A DNA stretch of 64,000 nucleotides from Dromaius novaehollandiae (taxonomy: Eukaryota; Chordata; Aves; Casuariiformes; Dromaiidae). Where the stretch lies: the NCBI RefSeq assembly GCF_036370855.1, contig NC_088100.1:40372254-40436253 (forward strand), written 5' to 3'. The position numbers were made by a program, and so were the translations under genes. The notes below the pieces were generated by a model. The model searched no databases. It saw only the letters and a program-made list of their open reading frames with translations, and was not told the origin of the DNA. The stretch's first letter is position 1. Each line of letters begins with the position of its first letter. Below are positions 27,401 through 35,300 of the stretch, one piece after another.

Positions 27401-30400
27401 GAGTCAAAGAAGTATTTTTCTGAACAGTATCCATGACTTCTGCATAGCTTGTGTTTTCCTGGGACATGACCAGAACAAAGTTCTCCAGAGCTGTTCCAAC
27501 CAGAAGGCTGGGGTAGAAAGGGATCTGCTTCAGTGGAGTACCAGCAAATGATTAATAATGTGATTCACTTCTCAGGGGAAACTAGTCCAGTTATTTATTT
27601 AGCAGCATGTGAACAAGGATGATACTGAAAAAAATGCGTACAAAAAAGGGCAATTATGTATTTGTTGATCTCTTAAAAATCCAACAAATTGTAACTTGGT
27701 ATATTAGCTAGGCACTGTTTAGTATTGCATTCAGCACAAAAAAATTTGAATCTTGGATCTTCCTGGGGTTTAGATGGTAATGCGAGTATTGTTCTTGACC
27801 TTGAGTAGAAAAGTTCCTTGAGCTTAAGGAATGAGGCCTACTGTCCATGAAGATATTTTCACTGATGCAAAACAAAAATCCTTGAGTTGCAATTAAGCTC
27901 TCATACCAGGGAAAGGAGATACCAGTGTTTGTTCGTCTAGGAAAGATAATAGTGTTGAATCCTGAGCAACGTATGTCCTCTGCCTAGCCTTCGGGAGGTT
28001 GGGGGGAGCGAGGGAGAGAGAAAGAAACCCTTCCTGGACAGATTTTAGGTTGTTCCTAGTCTCCTCATTCTGAAACAGCACCTCCATGCTATATAGGTGG
28101 TTTCACAACCGACTGTTCTAGAGCAACTTCCTGCTCCCCAGCGTAGCTATTTCCTCTCAGGGGCAGCTCACGTGTTGCTGCCACAGGAAGCTGAGGTTTT
28201 GCTATGCACAACTGCAGCTCCTCCAGGGCATGCCGTAAAGACTTGGCCTTGTTACCACTGGTGAGCCTGAATTCTTTCAGATGCTGGCAGAGACCCTGCA
28301 GTGCCAGTCAGTAATATCTTTCTTGGATAATTCTCAGCATCTGCACGTGGTCTAGCTATATATTAATTTCTACGGACTAACCTGTCTGTTCCAGGAGAAT
28401 GCGGTTGCACTGTAAGTTTTCTCCCCTAGTTTTGAGAACTGATCTGGCCTTGAAGGCAAGGCATGGTTAGGGTGAAGCATCTTGTTATAGCTTGGGCAGC
28501 TCTGACAGCTTGCTGCCTTAGAAAAGGGGAAGGTCATGGTCCCTCCATCTTTCTTCTCTCAGTGTCTTGCTTGACCCTCTGTTAAGTCAATTCAGCCTGT
28601 TAATTGACAAGTTTTTTTAAAAAAAAACATAACAAAGCCTTATAGTGGACAATCCTAGACAATCATTTGCCTAAGATGACAAACACGATGGAAAGTGTCT
28701 AGCAGTGCCAGAGTTAGCGCAAGGGTGAGTGGTAGGAAGCCAGAGAGTCAAGAGAAGTAGCAGAGCAGAAAAGAGAAAGCAGGGCATGCACAGCTACTCG
28801 TTTGGGCAGTGGTGTGTAACTTCATCTGTACTAGTGGTTACACAGAGGTATATGAAGTTATCGTCTGGGTAGATGGACGTCTGGATTGTGACATCTTGAG
28901 GATTTATCCATGTTACTGTGAATTTATCTGGAGACCATCTGAACTGAACTGACAGACATTAGGTTAATGTCTGCAGCTTTTGTGTTCTTTGCACAGAATA
29001 AATTTGAAAATTGTTAGACTGAGTTTCTGAAAACTGTGTGTCTCATAAGTGCCAGAGTCCAAACATGAATCTCAGTCTCATAATTTGCAGGAATTGATGT
29101 ATATAAAAGGTAAAACTAGAGATTGCATGAACAAAGTTGAGTCCTTTGCCCAGCCTTCCTTCCTATGTTGAAATACTTTAATTCGTATAATGGTATCCTT
29201 GCTAGGGCTTTATAAACTCCCTAAAAATAACTGATGTATTTTACTAATATGTAAAAAACATACTAGCGAGAACTTGTAGCAACTGAAAGCAATGACTAGT
29301 GGTTGTTTTCATGTTAAGAGAGCTGGCTTCTTAGAGTGAATGAAACTGAAAACTGTGAACAGAATTATGGACTGATGTCAAATGTCATAAATTGCTGTGG
29401 CAATAGAGATTTTTGCTTCTAGCTCAAGTGGGTTTTTTTTACTTCTCAAGTAAATGTTACAGTGCTGTTGACTTGGATTTCCTGACACAGAGAATAATTT
29501 GTGAAAATTAGGTTTTTGCCTTACAGGTGCTGGTTTTCAAGCCAGAGAAATGATTTTTACATTTTAAAAATGAAACTCTGAGATGAGAGAAGCAATTATG
29601 CTTTTTAGTACATGTTACCGATCTATGCTAACACTTCCTCTTCCCTTTTGTGGGGAGAGGAAGACAACACACTCTTCTGTTTGCTATATAGTAAAGGCAG
29701 AGACAAAATCATGATTGGTTTCTTTTCTTGAATCTGTAGAACAGAGTATTTTTCTCTGATACATAAATAGAACTAGCAAGAGAAATGAGAAAAGCCTAAT
29801 CAGAAAAGCACTACCACTAGAACAGAGAATGTTTAAAATGTAGAATAGAAATATAGAATAGAAAAATAGAAAAAATGCAGAATAGAAAAGCTTAAACAGT
29901 ACAAGGAAAACTAGGAGTGAAATAGCTATTTTTTTCTCTTTTCTAATGATATGCTTTATTTTTTTTTTTCTGGTGATTGTGGTGGTTTCTTTTTTTTTTT
30001 CTTTGCACCATCAACTTGCCATTAAACATACAAACAGTAAATATTTGGTTACAGAACTAGCTGTGAACTTCCTTAAGTAATGTCATATGTATTGCTAGGG
30101 ATTGTTCAAGATTAAAAACTGATCAAAATTACTGCCTTTGTGTTCTATCTTTCCATCAGAATCAAGCTTTGAAAAGTGATGGAGGATCCATTTCTAATAA
30201 AGCCCCTGACATATGCATAGTGTATAAGCTTCATTTGGAGTGTGGCAGATTAATCAATCTTGTTGATTGGTTAGAGGTATGTGACAACGCAAACAGTGCC
30301 TATACTGCTTTCAGTACTTTACTGATTTATTTATTTTTTTTTGCTGTATGTCTGCTTTTCTGCATTGCCCCTTTGGACAGCTGAAATCATTGCATATCTC

Positions 30401-32264
30401 AGTCCCTCCCACGCAAGAACACACAGTATCTCCAGATCACCAGCCTATAGAGTCTTCCTGTGGCTACTGTGAATCATTTATTACTAGCATTATTACTTTA
30501 CAATGAAGATCTTTGCTTCTGCCTTTATCTTGCTTGTATTCAGTGCAGATCAGATTTTATGCTTCACAAAGCTACCTTTTTCCCTTTTATTTTAACTCTT
30601 GTGTGACACTTCAATGGAAACAGGCAAGTGCTGTTGCTGAAGCGTGGGGGTTCTTGGGCAGAACGCTTCTGCTAGGGAAGAGCAAGGTCCTTCTAGCCCA
30701 GTATCCTTTCTCTTACTGTGACCAAAAGCAGACAGAGTATAAGAACAGGATGTGCATGTATATGATACATTCTGCAAATATTCCTCAGCTAACCAACTAT
30801 GTTTTAGGTCTAAAAATTCCTAAACTGGAATAGTTTCTCTGTATTTTGTAGGCCTAACTAGATTATATTACCAATGTAACTTTTTAGCAACCACAGCATC
30901 CTGTGGGAAGGAATTCTGTAGCTTAACTACATGCAGTTCAGAGGACCCTCTCCTTTTCCTTGTTCTGAATATGCTTCATTGCTGCTTTGTTTGTGTATTG
31001 TAAAAGAAAGTGGACAGCAGATCCCTCTCCAGCATCTTCATGTCACTCAGAATTTTATAGGCCTCTTCTTCACAGAACACTTACCATCTTCATTTTCCAG
31101 ACTAAACAGTCTCATTTTGCAAACATTTTTCAGCTCTGTATTTCTCCTGAGAACAGGTCAGGGAACAGAACTGTATCAGCATTTAAAATGCAAGTACATA
31201 AAGAAAGAACATCACTCCATGAACTCTTCCATTCTGTACTCCTGCTCTGGTAATACCTAACCTTGCTTGCTCTTTTGACTGCTATTGAACTGACATTCTC
31301 ATGGAGCTAACATCATTCTAAGATCTCGTTCCTCCTAAGTGATAATGATCAGCTCAGAGCTCATCGTTTTATTTGCAGCTCTGTTTATGAAATGTATTAA
31401 ATCTGTACTGCCTTTCCCTTTCTAGGCCTTCTCAACTGTGGTGATGGCAGTTGAGGGAACAAATGAAGATGCAGCTGCCTCAGACCAGGTGGATGACATT
31501 ATCCAGTATCCTTTCTGATTTCTTTCTTAAATGTATTTATCATTCAAACGCTTACAGGATTAGTTGATCAGGATTTTTAAAATGCATCTTCCTGTGCATT
31601 GAGAACTAACTCCAGCAATAATAGTATTGCTGCTACAGAGAAGAGCTGAATAGTTGTACAAGAGGAGGTTTAACTACAGGGAGAATATTTATATACTATA
31701 TGGCTAAACCTATTTTTCCTTCAGTATAAGGCCTTTCACTTTTTACAAGTTCCACTAGCAGTTAACACAAAACTAAACTCTCTCTTTAACTCACAGATAT
31801 ATAGCTATGTGTCAGGAATGCAGCAAGAGAGGCACAGTGAATAGTGAGCAAATAGAATATGGCAGTTTATGAAACCTCAAAAAAAAAAAATCTGTTTGTA
31901 ATTATCTCTCTCCCCATTTTCTTGTCAAAAGACCTGTATTCAGGTAGCAGAAAAAATACTGATTAGATTGAGTACTAGTGTTTCTGTAGGCTGCAAGCCA
32001 TGCTCTGCCCTTATTCCTAATGTTAATGTTCAACTCAACACTTTGTGCAACCTGTCCCCACCATGACTTAAAAAAAATCTTCCCTCCTAGATAGAATGGT
32101 GTTTTCATCAATTCATGTCATAAAATGCATATGCAGTTTCCTTTACTGAATTCTCCAGTGCTCGTTTTATTCAAGCTGTTTCAGAACTGGAACTCCTAGG
32201 CTTCATAAAGCCCAGCAAACAGAAAACTGATCACGTGGCAAGGTTGACATGGGGAGGCTGTTAA
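732..32264 (+). CDS. ORC3: Origin recognition complex subunit 3 (5'-partial gene, 17 coding exons visible)
   Basis: ORC3 is a subunit of the six-protein complex that binds replication origins in the nucleus and loads MCM2-7. It has a degenerate AAA+-like fold, pairs with ORC2 and ORC5, and its insert region contacts ORC6 (family knowledge). Joining the exons 732-876, 2132-2236, 3018-3172, 4126-4256, 6467-6626, 7473-7586, 8893-9026, 9529-9592, 16700-16816, 17697-17776, 22024-22157, 25302-25381, 25813-25910, 26835-26976, 30160-30276, 31426-31505 and 32159-32264 gives 1962 nt with no internal stop: 653 residues plus TAA. Every junction keeps frame and has GT-AG ends. Recognisable ORC3 blocks include [68 protein letters not shown] and the C-terminal [15 protein letters not shown] (winged-helix end). 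About 60 N-terminal residues lie upstream of base 1. The gene faces AKIRIN2 tail to tail. Confidence 0.97.
877..2131. other. ORC3 intron
   Basis: Unique-looking intron. It holds a 12-bp direct duplication (ttccatctgtcc / ttccatctgtct, 1361-1384) and a perfect 9-bp inverted repeat at 2015-2023 / 2030-2038 with a 6-nt loop. No gene seen. Confidence 0.7.
2132..2236 (+). CDS. ORC3: ORC3 exon
   Basis: The acceptor follows ttctttttcttttag and the donor is gtaaat. It encodes [18 protein letters not shown] through LLQAKDCP and lies within the AAA+-like core. The [10 protein letters not shown] block is strongly conserved in ORC3. Confidence 0.95.
2237..3017. other. ORC3 intron
   Basis: It contains a degenerate stretch (about 2320-2460) that faintly resembles the 3' end of an old CR1 element read on the complementary strand (gatcttgaaaacc...tccatccc...agatgtccagt). 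The rest is unremarkable. Confidence 0.4.
3018..3172 (+). CDS. ORC3: ORC3 exon
   Basis: It encodes [17 protein letters not shown] through [11 protein letters not shown] and ends in phase 0 with donor gtatgg. The acceptor (ttgtgaag) has a weak pyrimidine tract. The reading frame and the family alignment (QKL.xQLM.CC) fix it here. The acidic DSSDEED stretch is a variable loop. Confidence 0.9.
3173..4125. other. ORC3 intron
   Basis: Intronic; a T-rich run lies at 3898-3928. No gene or recognisable element. Confidence 0.6.
4126..4256 (+). CDS. ORC3: ORC3 exon
   Basis: It encodes [17 protein letters not shown] followed by the conserved strand [13 protein letters not shown] and [12 protein letters not shown]. 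Acceptor ctttaaag, donor gtaatg. The basic SKKR linker just before the strand is the position equivalent to the Walker-B region of AAA+ subunits. Confidence 0.94.
4257..6466. other. ORC3 intron ending in a microsatellite
   Basis: A 2.2-kb A/T-rich intron. Apart from the terminal (TC)n/C18 repeat I see nothing recognisable. Confidence 0.65.
6382..6457 (+). repeat. (TC)26 - C6 - T - C18 microsatellite
   Basis: TC dinucleotides run from 6382 to 6433, followed by a C run, a single T and 18 C to 6457. The repeat ends 9 nt before the acceptor of the ORC3 exon at 6467 and serves as its pyrimidine tract. Confidence 0.97.
6467..6626 (+). CDS. ORC3: ORC3 exon downstream of a microsatellite acceptor
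   Basis: It encodes [19 protein letters not shown] through [13 protein letters not shown]. The preceding exon ends with two bases (ag), so the exon must start with t, which places the acceptor at gtctag. The pyrimidine tract of this acceptor is a (TC)26 plus C18 simple repeat. Donor gtaatt. Confidence 0.94.
6627..7472. other. ORC3 intron
   Basis: Contains a perfect 18-bp palindrome (6853-6870). No gene seen. Confidence 0.6.
7473..7586 (+). CDS. ORC3: ORC3 exon
   Basis: It encodes [19 protein letters not shown] through [12 protein letters not shown], 38 codons, phase 0 at both ends. The acceptor is tgtctcccttag and the donor is gtaggc. It forms part of the lid/insert transition of the ORC3 fold. 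Confidence 0.95.
7587..8892. other. ORC3 intron
   Basis: The stretch 7885-8180 is more G/C-rich than its surroundings and may be an old transposon copy that I cannot name. No coding signal. Confidence 0.5.
8893..9026 (+). CDS. ORC3: ORC3 exon
   Basis: It encodes [17 protein letters not shown] through [11 protein letters not shown]. Acceptor tttctttttcag, donor gtaaaa. The PLSVLCC and NIRRLPSFR blocks are typical of ORC3. Confidence 0.95.
9027..9528. other. ORC3 intron
   Basis: A 502-nt intron with C-rich runs (cccccaccccacccc near 9256-9271 and C10 at 9505-9514). Nothing else. Confidence 0.6.
9529..9592 (+). CDS. ORC3: ORC3 short exon (64 nt)
   Basis: It encodes the end of a split Arg codon and then [21 protein letters not shown]. 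The pyrimidine tract upstream is a run of ten C, and the donor is gtaggt. The following intron is the longest seen in the gene (7.1 kb). Confidence 0.93.
12067..12089 (+). repeat. Poly(A) run, 23 nt
   Basis: An uninterrupted A23 inside an ORC3 intron. It could be the tail of a retroposed copy, but no source gene is recognisable in the ~150 nt upstream and no target-site duplication was evident. Confidence 0.9.
15269..15293. repeat. (TA)n simple repeat
   Basis: Alternating TA with one interruption, followed by a further A/T-rich stretch to about 15325. Confidence 0.9.
16700..16816 (+). CDS. ORC3: ORC3 exon
   Basis: It encodes [17 protein letters not shown] through [11 protein letters not shown], 39 codons in phase 0. 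Acceptor ttaccatag, donor gtgaag. It belongs to the helical insert domain. Confidence 0.94.
16817..17696. other. ORC3 intron
   Basis: A 0.9-kb intron with no recognisable element. Confidence 0.6.
17697..17776 (+). CDS. ORC3: ORC3 exon (80 nt)
   Basis: It encodes [20 protein letters not shown] and then SSLQLA plus a split Arg codon. Acceptor ggtaacag, donor gtgatt. The chain is in frame with both neighbours. Confidence 0.93.
18645..18684 (+). repeat. 17-bp tandem repeat, 2.35 copies
   Basis: The unit aatggaaaaaacatgtc occurs at 18645-18661 and 18662-18678, identical, followed by the first six bases again. Confidence 0.95.
18840..21130 (+). mobile_element. Possible ancient LINE (L2/CR1-like) remnant, pyrimidine-rich
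   Basis: Long C/T-rich sequence on this strand. Parts resemble the 3' half of the ORF2 of old amniote L2/CR1-type LINEs in sense orientation. Examples are the gcaaaaatgtttcctagcc region near 20741-20759 and the tcttctaaattcttcctt / aaatctatct region near 20991-21020. No open frame survives. The family assignment comes from memory of consensus character, not from a search. Confidence 0.35.
22024..22157 (+). CDS. ORC3: ORC3 exon
   Basis: It encodes [18 protein letters not shown] through [16 protein letters not shown]. Acceptor tgtgtcttttag, donor gtaagt (a consensus donor). This helical segment leads into the variable linker encoded by the next exon. Confidence 0.95.
22158..25301. other. ORC3 intron
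   Basis: A 3.1-kb A/T-rich intron. It includes a C11 run at 24882-24892 and ends with a TAGCAG tandem acceptor. No gene seen. Confidence 0.6.
25302..25381 (+). CDS. ORC3: ORC3 variable-linker exon with tandem acceptor
   Basis: It encodes [17 protein letters not shown] and then [10 protein letters not shown]. The acceptor is a TAGCAG tandem (25296-25301). Use of the first AG would add one Ala codon and keep frame. The donor gtcagg is weak. The first half is low in conservation, as in other ORC3 proteins; the TDLYHLQK end is conserved. Confidence 0.88.
25382..25812. other. ORC3 intron
   Basis: A 431-nt intron with a weak donor (gtcagg). Contains a short inverted repeat near 25603-25621 (ttcaagcct tag gcttgaa). 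No gene. Confidence 0.6.
25813..25910 (+). CDS. ORC3: ORC3 exon
   Basis: It encodes [20 protein letters not shown] through VVDFIDNLV plus a split Arg codon. Acceptor ttttttttaaag, donor gtgagc. The basic RRSKK motif is conserved in the family. Confidence 0.95.
25911..26834. other. ORC3 intron
   Basis: A 0.9-kb intron. The open frames on the complementary strand here are chance; see rejected items. Confidence 0.6.
26835..26976 (+). CDS. ORC3: ORC3 exon
   Basis: It encodes [17 protein letters not shown], then [20 protein letters not shown] and PYCYLK. This is the most conserved block of the ORC3 C-terminal half. Acceptor tgccttttcag, donor gtaaga. Confidence 0.96.
26977..30159. other. ORC3 intron (3.2 kb)
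   Basis: Holds a moderately G/C-richer segment (28080-28560) that I cannot assign and a degenerate (TAGAA)n-like stretch at about 29840-29890. No gene. Confidence 0.6.
29840..29890 (+). repeat. Degenerate (ATAGAA)n low-complexity stretch
   Basis: Repeated tagaatagaaa-type words with variable spacing, purine-rich, inside the ORC3 intron. Confidence 0.7.
30160..30276 (+). CDS. ORC3: ORC3 exon
   Basis: It encodes [20 protein letters not shown] and then [19 protein letters not shown], the start of the C-terminal winged-helix region. Acceptor tttccatcag, donor gtatgt; phase 0. Confidence 0.96.
30277..31425. other. ORC3 intron largely made of an old CR1 element
   Basis: About two thirds of this 1.1-kb intron is the decayed LINE annotated at 30630-31405. 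Confidence 0.6.
30630..31405 (-). mobile_element. Ancient CR1 LINE, 3' end, reverse orientation
   Basis: Read on the + strand, the segment follows, in order, the words typical of the complement of old amniote CR1 3' ends. These are: ccttctagcccagtatcc (~30690), ggaattctgtagcttaact (~30909), a cagaattttataggcctct block (~31048), ccagactaaacagtct (~31098), cttttgactgctattgaactg (~31271) and taagatctcgttcctcc (~31319). Collinearity over about 750 nt is the main support. It is highly decayed, with no coding capacity left. Confidence 0.65.
31426..31505 (+). CDS. ORC3: ORC3 penultimate coding exon
   Basis: It encodes [20 protein letters not shown] and QVDDII, and ends two bases into a His codon. 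Acceptor cctttctag. The donor is GTATCCTTTC, which matches the U12-type 5' splice site. An old CR1 remnant ends only tens of bases upstream of the acceptor. Confidence 0.94.
31506..32158 (+). other. ORC3: U12-type (minor spliceosome) intron in ORC3
   Basis: The 653-nt intron begins GTATCCTTTC, against the U12 GT-AG consensus RTATCCTTT. It contains TTCCTTTACT at 32138-32147, close to the U12 branch site TTCCTTRAC. The branch A at 32145 lies 13 nt before the AG, inside the usual 10-20 nt window. No other donor in the gene looks like this. Confidence 0.85.
32159..32264 (+). CDS. ORC3: ORC3 last coding exon and stop
   Basis: It encodes [34 protein letters not shown] and then TAA at 32262-32264. 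The C-terminus is the normal ORC3 end. The acceptor ttctccag lies 13 nt after a U12-like branch site. Confidence 0.96.
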
Positions 32265-32345
32265 GTGTCCAAGTTAATGAAGGAAGACTGCAAGAGATGT
32301 TATGTGTGCCTCCAAAATTTTAATAAACAGGTTCTTTATAACATG
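32265..32345 (+). other. ORC3: ORC3 3' UTR (short)
   Basis: About 80 nt follow the stop up to the expected cleavage site 10-25 nt beyond the AATAAA at 32322-32327. The exact end is an estimate. Confidence 0.6.
32322..32327 (+). promoter_or_regulatory. ORC3 polyadenylation signal
   Basis: A canonical AATAAA sits 58 nt after the ORC3 stop, followed by a T/G-containing stretch (ggttctttataacatgg). It is the first good signal downstream of the gene. Confidence 0.75.
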
Positions 32346-35300
32346 GTACAATGGCTTTATTCTTACTAAACTAGTTTTTGGCAACATTAATTTTTTGACT
32401 CAGTATGCAAAGATGTTGTAGGATATATTCTGATTGCCCTGAACTGTTAACAAAATGCTACTTTTTTTTTTTTTTTTTTTTGGGGTAAAACAGCCTCCAT
32501 ATATGATGTACTGCTTTATTAATACTCATGTTTCAAATACAGCTTGCTGTACCCATTTTAATCTTTTTTGCTGTGATAGTTAAGACTATATTGATATAAT
32601 TCAGGCTACCAAGCCAAAATGAGAACATTGGATATGTAAGATAGAGAAATGATGAAGCAATATTGTTAATTTGTGCATAATCTGATGGGATTTGAGTCAT
32701 CATTACAAAATGCCTTCCAGATCCTTGAACATTTAAAAATATCAACTTTGTGCTAAAAAGATTGTAAGCTTCCATGTTCAGCATCAACAGCATACTCTTC
32801 AAAGCAATTCCTGTTTTATACACAGATCAGACTTGGTCACAGAACCCTGAAAGGCTTGTTCATGAGGAGAAAGGGACAATCATTTTGCAGATACAGATTT
32901 ATGCCCTTTGCTCTTCTCAACTGTTTAAACTGTTCCCTTTTTATAGTTAGTACTAGCCAAATTTGCTATCAGTGGAATTTATGTCAGCAGAGGCTAAATG
33001 AGAACATGGGACTCGAGCAGTGGAAGAAGGTAATAAAATCTGCATCTGAGGTTTAAACTGTTCAGGATGGGTGTTGTACAATAGGACAAGGGAAACAGTT
33101 ATGTGAGACTAATGCAATTGTTGGGTGACAGTGTTAAAACACTGCTTATCTGACAGTTCTTAGGTGAAAAATTCTGCTTTTGAGGGACAGAATCTTCTAA
33201 GCCATTTGTGCCCTGTGCACACAATGAGCGCCTTCCAGCTGAGTTTATATGGAGCACTGCCCCTATGTGACTGCAGGTAATCAATTCTGTACTGTTTGTA
33301 GGAACGGGATGGGAATGGCTTGCAGCTGCTTATGAGTGCAGTAATGAAATGGATGTTTAGTCAGGAAGGAGCCAATGATCTGCTATTCTTTGTCTACTAT
33401 CTGCCAAGGATCACTTCTTGATAAGTGCTTTGCAAAAGAGCTAGAAAATCCACAGGCATCCCTGGAGTGCTGGGTTCCCAAGGAGGCAGAGGCTGTGTTA
33501 AGAAAAGTCTACACCTGATTCCAGGAGGCAGAAGAACATAGCTGCACTGTAACTTTTTTTTAAACTGACACTTAAAAGCTGACACTGCAGATTTTGCAGA
33601 GCAAATGTATTCATGCTGATGCCCTAAGTTCATGTTTTCCAACCATGGGAAAAGCTGTATGCCCTCCAGAACAATGTATATATCTGTCATGCTTTGAGGG
33701 CTGCAAGATGTGTTTCAGCAGTACGGGTGGGTGGGGACTGAAGTCAGTCTTATCACTTAGTAAAGGGTTGCAGTTAGGCTGGGATGGACAAAGTCTAAAC
33801 ACTTTTCTCTACTTGAAGAAAAAACAAATACTAATTGCTCACAGTTTACTCAAGATAACTGTTTACCTCCAGAAAAACTCCCAGACTGCCTCAGCTGAGT
33901 ACAAGAGTATTACAGACTTTCCTGAGGGAAATAGGCTGTTTTTAGTGTGTTATGCTCAGGTGACACTAGAATCCAGATGTTTCTGCTTAGTTGCATTGGC
34001 ACAGCTGTCCTCAACTTCAGACTTGTAGAGAGCTGCAGCCTGCAGCTCCAAATGGTGAATCATTCATATAAAGCAGATCTGCTGTAACAGGACATGGGTA
34101 AGTCCCACTACAAAAACCCTGGAACTTAATATTTACAGAGGAGCAGATATAAGAGGTTTTTAGATATCATCAGAGGAGATAAGGGCTTTAGTCCTATTTT
34201 TTGTGATTGCCCTAGCTGCAGAGATACTGGATGGCAAAGACACAGTAACACTATCTGCTATGCTTAATTAGGAAAGGGCCCAGTTCCAAATGTTGTAAAG
34301 CAAATTAAGAATTTGAGGAAGATGAGAAGTTTATTGGTCTTTATACTGCCTCAACATACAAATTGTAAACAGTAATGACATAACTCAGGCAGTAGCAGAG
34401 CAAGATTTTGAGGATCCCAGTGAAGCAGTTGCAAAAGAACTCTAATTCCTCTCTTCCATGTACTAAGACAAGGGGATAAACAAAAAACTCCAGAGACCAA
34501 GCCAGAGCCATCTAATCTAAATAGGACAACTCCCTAGTATCTGCTCCTTGGAAGTCTTGCAATAAATTGTATAGAGAGGAAAAGGAGAAGTTTCAGTACA
34601 GGTCCATAGACTCTCTTCTGAACTGGACCTATTTATGTTGTAAATACACCTGAAAAATCAAAAGTAAAGAGCAAAACAGCCAAATACCTCACTGTTCGAC
34701 AGGAGCACATGCAGCCAAGTGCTCTGCGCACATGTCCTCTGCTCCCTTCCTACCCTGCACCCTCCAATGCAAAATAAGCCAGCGTTCCAACTGTAACTTT
34801 TAGACCTTTTATGAGTAAAACATTTGGAAATAAAAGCAAGCCTCAGCATTAAAAATAGTAAGTAAAATGCATAGCTACTGGCTTTTTTTCCTCTAACCAA
34901 TAATGTGAACTTTGAAGCTTAACATCACTTGTATTTACTACGTGAAATACGGTTTCTCAGGATCACATCCTTAGTTCAGTACTTGGCACTTCATAAATTG
35001 TAACCTACAAAAGCAAAATATTAGTCTAAAATTATGTAAAGACTGCTGTGTAATTTATTTTTCCAGAGCAAGAAGGGTAGGAGGGTTGGACAGTTAAAAA
35101 AAATAAATAACAAAACTGTTCATAAATCTCAAATTAATTTGCTTTTTGTTTAGAGGCTGGAATTGTCTCAGTCCTAACTGCCCAAAAAGAGTTTAACATT
35201 GCAGAATTCTGTATCAACATCTGCAAGAGCAGAGATATTTCAGATCCCTTAAGTTCATGGTACTTCTCCTTGGATGAAGTTCTGTCACTAGAATTCAAAC

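Noticed and set aside
33594..34028. 144-codon open frame on the + strand between the genes
   Set aside because: No recognisable domain, no splice or promoter context, and composition like its surroundings. An overlapping frame on the other strand is equally open.
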